A DNA stretch of 64,000 nucleotides, from the NCBI GenBank assembly GCA_038258215.1, contig JBBSQC010000001.1, forward strand, positions 124,001-188,000. The letters run 5' to 3'. The stretch is from Fodinibacter sp038258215 (GTDB lineage: Bacteria > Actinomycetota > Actinomycetes > Actinomycetales > Dermatophilaceae). Shown in pieces: positions 44,802 through 52,562 of the stretch. Within the stretch, counting starts at the first letter, position 1, and every line of letters starts with the position of its first letter. The translations under genes and the position numbers were made by a program. Below the pieces are notes generated by a model. That model was given only the letters and a program-made list of their open reading frames with translations. It searched no databases and was not told the origin of the DNA.

Positions 44802-46174
44802 CTCCCCTCGGACGCCGAATCTTCGGGATCGAGAACGAGTACGGCATCACCTGCTCCACCGGCGGCCAGCGCACCCTGACCCCGGACGAGGTGGCGCGCT
44901 ACCTCTTCCGGAAGGTCGTCGCCTGGGGCAGGTCGAGCAACGTCTTCCTCACCAACGGCTCGCGCCTCTACCTCGACGTCGGGTCGCACCCCGAGTACGC
45001 CACGGCCGAGTGCGACCGCATCCGGGACGTCGTCGCCCACGACCGCGCGGGGGAGCGGATCGTCGAGGGTCTGGTCGTCGACGCCCAACAGCGCCTGCGC
45101 GAGGACGGGGTGGCGGGCGACATCTACGTCTTCAAGAACAACACCGACTCGGCGGGCAACTCCTACGGCTGTCACGAGAACTACCTCGTTCGGCGTGCGG
45201 GGGAGTTCGCCACCATCGCCGACGCCCTGCTGCCGTTCCTCATCAGCCGCCAGCTCACCTGCGGCGCCGGCAAGCTGGTGACGACCTCCAAGGGGGCGTC
45301 GTTCGCCGTGAGCCAGCGGGCCGACCACATCTGGGAGGGCGTGTCGTCGGCGACCACCCGCAGCCGGCCGATCATCAACACCCGCGACGAGCCGCACGCC
45401 GACGCCGAGCACTACCGACGACTGCACGTCATCGTCGGGGACTCCAACATGAGCGAGACGACGACCATGCTCAAGGTCGGGTCGTGCGACCTGGTGCTGC
45501 GGATGATCGAGGCCGGGGTCGTCATGCGCGACCTCACCCTGGAGAACCCGATCCGGGCGATCCGGGAGATCTCCCACGACCTCACGGGCCGCCGCACCGT
45601 GCGCCTCGCCAACGGTCGGGAGATGTCGGCCCTGGACCTCCAGCGGGAGTACCACGACAAGGCCGCTGCCTTCGTGGCCCGCGAGGGGGCCACCGACCCG
45701 CTGCACGAGCGCGTGCTCGAACTGTGGGACCGCACCCTGCGGGCCGTGGAGACCGACACCCTCTCCTTGGTCGACACCGAGATCGACTGGGTCGTCAAGC
45801 ACAAGCTCATCGACGAGTACGCCTCCCGCAACGGGCTCGGGCTCGACCACCCGCGGCTCGCGCAGATCGACCTCGCCTACCACGACATCGACCGACAGCG
45901 GGGGCTGTTCTACCTGCTCCAGCGCAGGGGGCGGATCGCGCGGGTGGTCAGCGACCCCGAGGTGTTCCGGGCCAAGGTGCTTCCGCCGCAGACGACCCGG
46001 GCGAAGCTCCGCGGGGACTTCATCCGGGCCGCCCAGGAGCACCGTCGGGACTTCACGGTCGACTGGGTGCACCTCAAGCTCAACGACCAGGCGCAGCGCA
46101 CCGTGCTCTGCAAGGACCCGTTCGTCGCCTCGGACCCTCGGGTGGACCGGCTCATCGAGGGGATGATGTCGTGA
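44798..46174 (+). CDS. pafA: Pup ligase PafA
   Basis: A 458-residue ligase that joins Pup's C-terminal Glu to substrate lysines with ATP. It begins VTPLGRRIFGIENEYGITC, with the ATP/Mg Glu residues. NNTDSAGNSYGCHENYLV and RPIINTRDEPHADAEHY parallel Dop but lack the Dop loop. Start GTG 44798 overlaps the prcA stop; the open frame reaches far upstream, but that part is antisense-like shadow of prcB/prcA. The usual downstream neighbours pafBC and tatAC are not here; an injection-system locus follows instead. Confidence 0.96.
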   Translation: MTPLGRRIFGIENEYGITCSTGGQRTLTPDEVARYLFRKVVAWGRSSNVFLTNGSRLYLDVGSHPEYATAECDRIRDVVAHDRAGERIVEGLVVDAQQRLREDGVAGDIYVFKNNTDSAGNSYGCHENYLVRRAGEFATIADALLPFLISRQLTCGAGKLVTTSKGASFAVSQRADHIWEGVSSATTRSRPIINTRDEPHADAEHYRRLHVIVGDSNMSETTTMLKVGSCDLVLRMIEAGVVMRDLTLENPIRAIREISHDLTGRRTVRLANGREMSALDLQREYHDKAAAFVAREGATDPLHERVLELWDRTLRAVETDTLSLVDTEIDWVVKHKLIDEYASRNGLGLDHPRLAQIDLAYHDIDRQRGLFYLLQRRGRIARVVSDPEVFRAKVLPPQTTRAKLRGDFIRAAQEHRRDFTVDWVHLKLNDQAQRTVLCKDPFVASDPRVDRLIEGMMS

Positions 46175-46508
46175 TCCGGCACCGGCCCGGTCCTGGAGCG
46201 TTCGTCGTCGAGCGATGGCGACTCCAGCCGGGGGACGTCGCTGGTCGGTCCGGCGTCGGTCTCGGTGAGCAGTCGAGGCGGGCCGGCATCTCGGATGCGC
46301 CCTGCGTGTGCCTGCGATACCCTCACCACGTGTGAGTAGGCCGTACAGCAGTACGTTTCAGGGCCAGGATGCTGTCAGCCGTGGCGAGACTCCTTCGGAC
46401 GGCTGGCGCACCAGGTGAAGAAGTGTGTCGCCGGAGGCAATCGGGTAGGCGGTGCCGCCGGCGCGCAGTAGCCCGAGGGGGAGGTATGAGGACCCTGCGT
46501 CCATCGCC
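46175..46508. other. 334-bp boundary region with regulator leader
   Basis: No confident gene. It holds an inverted repeat CTCAC-CACGT-GTGAG (46322-46336), a TACCCT box (46318-46323) 8 nt before a 28-codon ORF (GTG 46332 to TGA 46418), and an 8-codon ORF (46486-46512) whose TGA overlaps the GTG of the SARP regulator. The two short ORFs may form a leader (speculative). Confidence 0.4.
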
Positions 46509-48281
46509 GTGACCGCGACCGAGATCCACCTCGATGTCGGCCTCGACGTCCGTGGTGGGTCGAGCGAGCCGCTCGCCACCCGAACCGACCGGTGGCTGCA
46601 CCGCGAGCGTCTGCTCGAGGTCCTCGACACTGCGAGCGGATCGGGGCTCGCGCTGGTGATTGCGCCGTTGGGCAGCGGAAAGACCACCCTGCTTCAGCAG
46701 TGGGCCCTGGGCCGGTCGGACGAGGTGCACTGGGTGAGCTCGTCGGACGACGTCGACCAGCTCGTAGGGCTGCCCCGTCGAGGGGCGACCGTCGTCGTGG
46801 ACGACGCCCAGTGCCTCGGCGGTCGCGCCCTGTCGGACCTGGCGCTCCAGATCGAACACACGACCCCCGGCAACATCTACGTCATCGCCGCGAGGTCGCT
46901 CCCGCCGTTCAACCTCGCGCACCGCGAGTTCCCGGTCCCGGTACTCGTCACCCAGGACGACCTCCAGTTCCGCCCGCCGGAGATCGCGGACCTCTACGGG
47001 CAGGTCTACGGCGCGCCGATCTCCGAGGCTCTGTGCCGCGAGCTGGCCAGGACGACCCAGGGTTGGGCGGCGGCTCTGTACCTGCGCCACCTCTCCGATC
47101 GCCCGTCGCCGAGCGGACCGATGAGGATCCGGGCCCCGGACCCGCCCGGACCCCTGCTGGTGGATCCCGGCTTCACGTGGTCCTACCTGGCGCGAGAGGT
47201 CCTGGCCCCGTTGCCACCGCCTTTGGTGCACTTCCTCCAGCTGACCTGTGGACTCGACCCGCTCACGGTGCAGGGCTGCGACCTGCTCCTCTCATGGAAC
47301 GGCTCGCGGGAGGCGCTGCGCGAGATCGCCGAGCGGTCGGGCCTGGTGCGAGCAGACCCGGAGGCTGCCGACGTCTTCCACTGTCACCCGGTCCTTCGGG
47401 CCCACCTGCAGGCCCAGTCAACCGGTGGACCCCCTGCCCACGGGCTGCGCGAGCGCGCCGTGCGTGAGATCGGGCAGGACATCGAGCGACTCGACGTGCG
47501 TTGCCTCGGTGCCTTCCAGATGCGTGCCGGGGGACGCGACGTCGACTTCGCCCGGGTGCGTCCATCGGCGCGGACCGTGGTGCGCATCCTCGCGGTCCGT
47601 GCTGGCGCTCCGGTCCATCGCGAGGAGCTCGTCGAGCTGCTGTGGCCAGATCGCAGCCTCGAGTCCGGCATCCACAATCTCCACGTGGCCATCTCCTCCC
47701 TCCGCCACTGCCTCGAGGGTGCCGCACCCGGGCGCAGTCGCGAGCTGGTGGCGAGGTGCGGGGACGCGTACGTGCTGGCGCCCGACACCGACCTCGTGAC
47801 CGACATCCAGCGCCTGGAGCTCGCGTTGCAGGTGGCAGCCGACGACGGAGCACAACGGAGCGCCGCGCTCGGATCCGTCCTGGAGCTGTATGCCGGCGAC
47901 GTGCTCCCCGCAGACGGCCCCGCCGAGTGGGTGGTCGGGATCCGGGATCAGCTCCGGCAGCGAGTCGCCGACGCTGCGGCGGAGCTGGCCGGGCTGGAGC
48001 TCGATCGCGGGCACCTGTCCGGCGCCGTGGCGGCGGCGAAGCGCAGCATCGAACTCGACCCGTGGAACGACGCGGGGTGGCGCCGGCTCATCGAGGGGCA
48101 CGTCCAGGCTGGAGACCCCGCGCGCGAGGCGATGGCCCGCCGCAGCTACAGGAGGCGCCTGCACGACCTCGGCGTCGATGCCGTGGAGGCTCCAGGGACG
48201 AGGCAGGTGCCACGCTCTCAGGGCCTCTTGAACAGCTCGACCTCACCGAGCGCCACCCGGTGGTTCGGCCCGGCGCCGTAA
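46509..48281 (+). CDS. SARP/BTAD-type regulator with MalT-like ATPase domain
   Basis: A 590-residue regulator with an unusual domain order. Residues about 25-320 are a STAND/MalT-like ATPase (ALVIAPLGSGKTTLLQQWA with Walker A; TVVVDDAQCLGG as Walker B; TQGWAAALYLRHL). About 330-425 is an OmpR/SARP winged helix (DVRCLGAFQMRAGGRDVDF, REELVELLWPD). About 430-560 is a bacterial transcriptional activator domain with helical repeats. The GTG at 46509 overlaps a mini-ORF stop; GTG 46452 is an in-frame alternative. It faces the injection-system operon and its 3' end overlaps the last gene of that operon by 64 bp. Probably the local activator (inference). Confidence 0.85.
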   Translation: MTATEIHLDVGLDVRGGSSEPLATRTDRWLHRERLLEVLDTASGSGLALVIAPLGSGKTTLLQQWALGRSDEVHWVSSSDDVDQLVGLPRRGATVVVDDAQCLGGRALSDLALQIEHTTPGNIYVIAARSLPPFNLAHREFPVPVLVTQDDLQFRPPEIADLYGQVYGAPISEALCRELARTTQGWAAALYLRHLSDRPSPSGPMRIRAPDPPGPLLVDPGFTWSYLAREVLAPLPPPLVHFLQLTCGLDPLTVQGCDLLLSWNGSREALREIAERSGLVRADPEAADVFHCHPVLRAHLQAQSTGGPPAHGLRERAVREIGQDIERLDVRCLGAFQMRAGGRDVDFARVRPSARTVVRILAVRAGAPVHREELVELLWPDRSLESGIHNLHVAISSLRHCLEGAAPGRSRELVARCGDAYVLAPDTDLVTDIQRLELALQVAADDGAQRSAALGSVLELYAGDVLPADGPAEWVVGIRDQLRQRVADAAAELAGLELDRGHLSGAVAAAKRSIELDPWNDAGWRRLIEGHVQAGDPAREAMARRSYRRRLHDLGVDAVEAPGTRQVPRSQGLLNSSTSPSATRWFGPAP

Positions 48282-49342
48282 GCGGCCCGGATGGTGAGGC
48301 GCACGGAGACGACGTCGTCCACGCCGACGTGAAAGTTCTGCGCCCCGGCGACGTCTACGAGCCGGATCCTCTGGGTCTCTGTCCCCCCGTCGGGTCGCGT
48401 CATGGTGAGCTCGACCTTGTGGACTCGCGCGGTCGCGTGGTAGGCCTTGCCGGGCTCCGACGTCGGTCCGTTGTACAGGGTGATGTAGGCCAGTCGGATC
48501 GGCTCCTCGAGATCCAGAGTGACGAACTCGCCCGCGGCCGTGCCGGTCGGGCGCGGAGACCAGTACTGGTTGGGCGCACCGTCACCGACCGTCTTCGCGG
48601 CGTGTCCCCGGGAGGCGCTCGACGCCGCGAACGCCTCTGGAAGGACGATCTCGTGCGAGATCCGGTCACGAGCAAAGCCGACCGCCTCCACGGCGCGGAC
48701 ACGGCCGAACCAACCTCCAGCCACGATCGCTGCCAGCAGCACCAGGATGGCCAACGGGCGGTTGAGGCCGAGCCTGCGCCGCCGGCTCGTGGGCCGAGAC
48801 CCCGCCTCCCGCGCCGGGCGCGGCGTGCGTCGAAAGAGACGTCGGTACCACGGCGGCGCCTCAACGACAGGGGCGTCGACGAGGTCGTCACCACACCGCC
48901 GGCAGTACCGCCGCGTGGGCACGTTCCCCGCGCCGCAGTGCGGGCACACGGTTTCGCCCGGCAGTGGGCGCCGGTCCTCGGCCGGAAGCTCGCGGCGACG
49001 AGGCCGGGGTGCGGCGGCGGCTCCCGGGCGGACGGGGACCGCACGACCAGGTGGTGGCGGTACGGACTCCGAGGGGCCCGGCGGCGGGGGTGAGTGGTCG
49101 CGGTCATCACCGGGTGTCGCGTGCGTCTCCACACGAGGTGCGCTGTTGGGACTGGCGGGAGACCCGTGAGCGGCCACGGTGCTGCTCGGCTCGGATCCCG
49201 GGCCGTCGGCCACCGGTGGCACGAGGGGGGTGGCACCCATCGGGTCCGACGTCGACTCCTGCCACTCGAGGAAGGACCCGCAGGCTCCACAGAAGGACTC
49301 CCCGGGCTGGGTCGACGCCCCGCACTGATCGCAGATCGTCAT
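48218..49342 (-). CDS. Zinc-ribbon, single-TM, discoidin-like protein of the eCIS locus
   Basis: A 374-residue protein. Zinc ribbon 1 is CDQCGA...CGACG (residues 4-21) and zinc ribbon 2 CPHCGAG...CRRCG (about 128-148), separated by a Pro-rich linker. One membrane segment (LAILVLLAAIVAGGWFG, about 196-214) leads to a C-terminal beta-sandwich resembling F5/8/NADase-type carbohydrate-binding modules (APNQYWSPR, YITLYNGPTS, RLVDVAG). Similar proteins close actinobacterial CIS operons. The topology (Zn ribbons inside, beta domain outside) suggests a membrane docking or sensing component (inference). ATG 49342 has GGGGAGG before it. Confidence 0.8.
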   Translation of the reverse strand: MTICDQCGASTQPGESFCGACGSFLEWQESTSDPMGATPLVPPVADGPGSEPSSTVAAHGSPASPNSAPRVETHATPGDDRDHSPPPPGPSESVPPPPGRAVPVRPGAAAAPRPRRRELPAEDRRPLPGETVCPHCGAGNVPTRRYCRRCGDDLVDAPVVEAPPWYRRLFRRTPRPAREAGSRPTSRRRRLGLNRPLAILVLLAAIVAGGWFGRVRAVEAVGFARDRISHEIVLPEAFAASSASRGHAAKTVGDGAPNQYWSPRPTGTAAGEFVTLDLEEPIRLAYITLYNGPTSEPGKAYHATARVHKVELTMTRPDGGTETQRIRLVDVAGAQNFHVGVDDVVSVRLTIRAAYGAGPNHRVALGEVELFKRP

Positions 49343-49364
49343 GTGTGCCTCCCCACCGTCTGGC

Positions 49365-49904
49365 TCATCGACCCACGACCTCGAGCACGTGCTGCACGTG
49401 CGCTGGAGTGGCCGCTTCGACCACGGCCCGGAGCCGGGCCAGGTCGACGCCGTCGGGATCGTCCACCGCCACCCTGATTCGCGCCATTGGGGCGGGCCCA
49501 CCGGGAAGGTCGGTGCCCGGAACCGTGGACCACCGCGAGGCACCGGTCTCGGTGACCTCCACGTCCCCACCACTGGCACGCGCGACCACCTCCGCCAACC
49601 CGACGGAGGTGCCGCGACGCCGATAGGCATTGACCGCTGAACGGACCGCCCGGCGCCGATCCTCCAGGCGGGTCTGCTCGTCGAGCTCGACACCCACCCA
49701 GCCCGCGAGGAAGGCGACGAAGTCCTCAGGGGCGAGGTCGGGGTCCACGTAGGCCGCCAGGGTGTCGAGGGTGAGCAGCACCGGGGCAAGGGCGTCGTCG
49801 AAGGCAGCCACGAACCGCACTGTGAAGGTGTCCTCCTGGTACGGACCGGGTAGGTGGTACACCATCGGCACAGCGCTCTCGAGTCCGTCGACCACCCCGC
49901 GCAT
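49365..49904 (-). CDS. Phage tail protein I-like baseplate component (Afp12-like)
   Basis: A 179-residue protein similar to P2 gpI/TIGR02242-type proteins of contractile systems. YLPGPYQEDTF-like N-terminus (here HLPGPYQEDTFTVRF), DTLAAYVDPDLAPEDFVAFLAGWVGVELDEQ, then RAVRSAVNAYRRRGTSVGLAEVV are the family hallmarks. Part of the baseplate wedge next to the J-like protein. It starts 3 bp past the gpJ-like stop and is part of the coupled operon. Confidence 0.88.
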   Translation of the reverse strand: MRGVVDGLESAVPMVYHLPGPYQEDTFTVRFVAAFDDALAPVLLTLDTLAAYVDPDLAPEDFVAFLAGWVGVELDEQTRLEDRRRAVRSAVNAYRRRGTSVGLAEVVARASGGDVEVTETGASRWSTVPGTDLPGGPAPMARIRVAVDDPDGVDLARLRAVVEAATPAHVQHVLEVVGR

Positions 49905-49907
49905 GAC

Positions 49908-51848
49908 CTAGCCCCCCTTCGACACGCGCACCTGGTGCCCGAAGGAGAACACCAGGGCGTGCGGGTCCAGCTCGACCCGGTTCACCGGCTCCGCCCGTAC
50001 CCCGGTGAGGGGGTCTGCGGCGAAGAGCCGCACCTCGTCGACGAGCTCGGTGCCGCTGAGCCGCTGGAGGACGGCGTAGACCTCGCCCGTCTGCACCGGC
50101 CTCCCGAACGGCCACCCGGTGCCGTCCGGCCCGCCGGACAGCGGGTCGAAGTAGCGGAACAGCGCTCTCAGGGCCTGGCCGCGCAACGACTCGAGATCCG
50201 TCCGGGGCCGGGCCGTCAGTCGAGACACGACGGTGATTCCTTGGTAGAACGGAGGCTCCACCACCAGGCGGGTGCCGATGACGCGACGCTCGTCGAGATG
50301 CTGCGTCACGACCTCGAGGAGCTCCTCGGTGGGGACCAGGTCCTCGAACCGGATCGTGCCGTCCACCTCTCGTGGGGCTCCGGGGACCACGAGCAGCCTC
50401 GCCCCGCTCTCCGCCTCGGGGATGCAGCGCACTCGAGCCAGCCCGGGTGCCGACCGCAGGGCCAGGACCTCGAAGTCCTCGGCGGTGACGGCGCGGTCCC
50501 GAGTGCGGAGGTCGAGTGGGCCGCGCCGCCGGACCTCGTCCATCGTCTCGCCGGCCACCCCGCCGACGGCCGGGTGACGGTTCTGGACCCGCTCGATGTA
50601 GGGAATCGAGGTCCTCAGCACCGACAGCGCGCCGGTGGCGACGTTGCCCCGGGGGCCGCCCCCGAAGCGGTAGCTGGGGACCCGGAGAGGAGCGCCCTTG
50701 GGTGGGACGGCGCCGAAGCAGGTCAGCAGGCCGTCCGGCTCACGAACTGCCGGGGCGAACTCGACGATGCCCGATGCCCGGTCGACCCGGAACACGCGCT
50801 CGTCGGGCGAACGGTCCGCGAACGAGGTGACCTCCTCCCAGGTGTCCCACCCGGCACCACCTGCGACCTCGAGGACGAGTGCGTGCCCGTCGTCCACCAC
50901 AGGATGGTGAGCCAACGGGAAACCTTGGCCGGGAACGCCTTCCGAGAGCCCGATGACCTCGTCGCTCACGACCTCGGCGTGAAGGGCAGGGATCGACCCG
51001 CCGATGGTGAACGCCTCCACCGATCGGATCACCGGGGACACGCGGTATGCCGGGTAGTCCCCCTCCGGCGCCACCACCAGGCAGCGCAGCCAACCGGCCC
51101 GCATGCCCCCGGAGGTCGACACCACGTGCGCGGCCGGAACGTGGACGACGACGTCGCCCGAGCGGTTCAGCCCACCGGTGCCGTCGCGGTCGAGCTCGCA
51201 GCCGGTCCAGCCGCTGCCGGTCCACGCCTGCCACCTCAGGGGCGGGAAGTCCGGATGGACACCGGCGCCCTGGACGTCGCAGGCGAAGCGCAGCGCGACG
51301 GCACACCTCGGTGCCGCGTCGTCCAGAGCGAGGAGCACGGCGTCCCCAGGGGTCGGCGGTGTGCCGAAGCAGTCGAAGCTCGACCGCTCGCGGAGCTCGC
51401 GGGTGCGCGTCACGACATCGCCGTCCGCGCCGTGGGTGGCGACACCGGCGAGGCGTCGGGGCGCGACCGAGAGGTCGGCGACGGTCTCGAAGACGATGGC
51501 GTCCTCGTGCTCGGTGCGCTGGGTGCTCAGCTGGGTGCCGCGGCCGACCAGCACGACCTCCGGTTGCGGTGCCGAGAGCCAGAACGTGGCGTCGACCCGC
51601 GCTGCGGTGGGTGCGTGCGGCCGCACCCCGATGAGGTCGAGAAAGGCGAGGTAGAGCTTGTCCGGCACCCGGTTGAGCCGGTAGAGGAGCTGGTCGACCA
51701 TGAAGGCGAACGTCTCGATCAGGGTCACCCCCGGGTCGGAGACGTTGTGGTCGCTCCACTCCGGGCAGCGCTGCTGCACCATCCGCTTGGCGTCGTCGAC
51801 CAGATCCTGGAATCGCCGGTCGTCCAGGTTCGGCAGGGGAAGGGTCAT
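49908..51848 (-). CDS. Baseplate J-like assembly protein (Afp11-like)
   Basis: A 646-residue large wedge protein. N-terminus MTLPLPNLDDRRFQDLVDDA; WSDHNVSDPGVTLIETFAFMVDQLLYRLN is diagnostic of the putative baseplate assembly family (TIGR02243). Middle region GYRFGGGPRGN-like (here SYRFGGGPRGNVATG); the gpJ core TAEDFEVLALRSAPGLARVRC and VRLFAADPLTG are near the end. Together with gp25 and protein I it forms wedges around the spike hub. Its ATG overlaps the gp25 stop (ATGA). Confidence 0.92.
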   Translation of the reverse strand: MTLPLPNLDDRRFQDLVDDAKRMVQQRCPEWSDHNVSDPGVTLIETFAFMVDQLLYRLNRVPDKLYLAFLDLIGVRPHAPTAARVDATFWLSAPQPEVVLVGRGTQLSTQRTEHEDAIVFETVADLSVAPRRLAGVATHGADGDVVTRTRELRERSSFDCFGTPPTPGDAVLLALDDAAPRCAVALRFACDVQGAGVHPDFPPLRWQAWTGSGWTGCELDRDGTGGLNRSGDVVVHVPAAHVVSTSGGMRAGWLRCLVVAPEGDYPAYRVSPVIRSVEAFTIGGSIPALHAEVVSDEVIGLSEGVPGQGFPLAHHPVVDDGHALVLEVAGGAGWDTWEEVTSFADRSPDERVFRVDRASGIVEFAPAVREPDGLLTCFGAVPPKGAPLRVPSYRFGGGPRGNVATGALSVLRTSIPYIERVQNRHPAVGGVAGETMDEVRRRGPLDLRTRDRAVTAEDFEVLALRSAPGLARVRCIPEAESGARLLVVPGAPREVDGTIRFEDLVPTEELLEVVTQHLDERRVIGTRLVVEPPFYQGITVVSRLTARPRTDLESLRGQALRALFRYFDPLSGGPDGTGWPFGRPVQTGEVYAVLQRLSGTELVDEVRLFAADPLTGVRAEPVNRVELDPHALVFSFGHQVRVSKGG

Positions 51849-52258
51849 GTGAGGGCGCTCCCCTCGGTCGGCGGGATCACGTAGAATGGGAAGACCAGGT
51901 TGCGCGGGTCGTTCGTGCCGGCCACGGAGTACTGGATGTCGATGTAGAGCGTGCCCTGGTCGACGGCGTCGAAGCGGACGGCGACCTCCTCCAGCTCGAT
52001 GCGCGGCTCCCACCGGTCCAGGGCCACCCGGACGGCATACGCGAGGTCGCCAGCCGTTCCGGCATCCGCCGGCGCGAAGACGTAGTCGTGGACGGCGCAA
52101 CCGAACTCGGGCCGCATCGGTCGTTCTCCGGGGGCGGTGGCGAGGATCAGCCGGATGCTCTCCTCAACCTCCTGCACTCCTCCGACGAGGCTGATGCCAC
52201 CCGTGGGGTCCGCGCGCAGCGGAAAGGCCCACCCGTGCCCGACGAACTCCTGGGCCAT
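51845..52258 (-). CDS. gp25/gpW-like baseplate wedge protein (Afp9-like)
   Basis: A 137-residue lysozyme-like wedge connector of the gp25 family. GHGWAFPLRADPTGGI, VEESIRLILATAPGERPMRPEFGCAVHDYVF (family signature around R-P-E-F-G), and RWEPRIELEEVAV are visible. It connects sheath initiation to the baseplate. Overlaps the J-like gene by 4 bp and follows PAAR by 2 bp. Confidence 0.93.
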   Translation of the reverse strand: MAQEFVGHGWAFPLRADPTGGISLVGGVQEVEESIRLILATAPGERPMRPEFGCAVHDYVFAPADAGTAGDLAYAVRVALDRWEPRIELEEVAVRFDAVDQGTLYIDIQYSVAGTNDPRNLVFPFYVIPPTEGSALT

Positions 52259-52260
52259 GG

Positions 52261-52542
52261 TCAGCCCCCGATCAAGACGGTCGGGCACCCCGGCGGGATC
52301 ACCGGCGCGCCACACCCGGACATGTCGCCGACCCGGATGGCCGGCCGGCCACCGAGGAGCACGGTGGGGCAGCCCGGCGCGAGCGGGGTGGGCGGGTGAG
52401 GGGGAGGCGGGGGGAACGAGCAGGTGTGCAGGTCGCCCAGGACGGCAGCCGGCATCCCGCCGATGAGCACGGTGGCCACACCGGGGCCGGTGATCACCCC
52501 CGGGTGACCGGTCATGTCGCCCACGCGGGCTGCTGCTGGCAT
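52261..52542 (-). CDS. PAAR-domain spike tip protein (Afp10-like)
   Basis: A 93-residue protein that caps the spike. Repeats of the PAAR type are visible: MPAAARVGDMTGHPG, VLIGGMPAAVLGD, CPTVLLGGRPAIRVGDMSG, and CPTVLIGG at the end. A Pro-rich insert (FPPPPPHPPTP) splits the domain, common in CIS PAAR proteins. His/Cys residues likely hold a metal ion. ATG 52542 has GGGAGG upstream. Confidence 0.93.
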   Translation of the reverse strand: MPAAARVGDMTGHPGVITGPGVATVLIGGMPAAVLGDLHTCSFPPPPPHPPTPLAPGCPTVLLGGRPAIRVGDMSGCGAPVIPPGCPTVLIGG

Positions 52543-52562
52543 CGTTGACCTCCCTACGGCTC

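Noticed and set aside
46171..46335. A 54-codon ORF starting on the pafA stop (GTG 46171)
   Set aside because: GTGA overlap alone is weak evidence; no recognisable motif, and the codon pattern does not differ from shadow frames. Kept only as part of the boundary region.
46322..46336. CTCAC-CACGT-GTGAG repeat as the SARP binding site
   Set aside because: SARP proteins generally bind direct heptamer repeats near -35, not a short palindrome; kept as a description without naming the binder.
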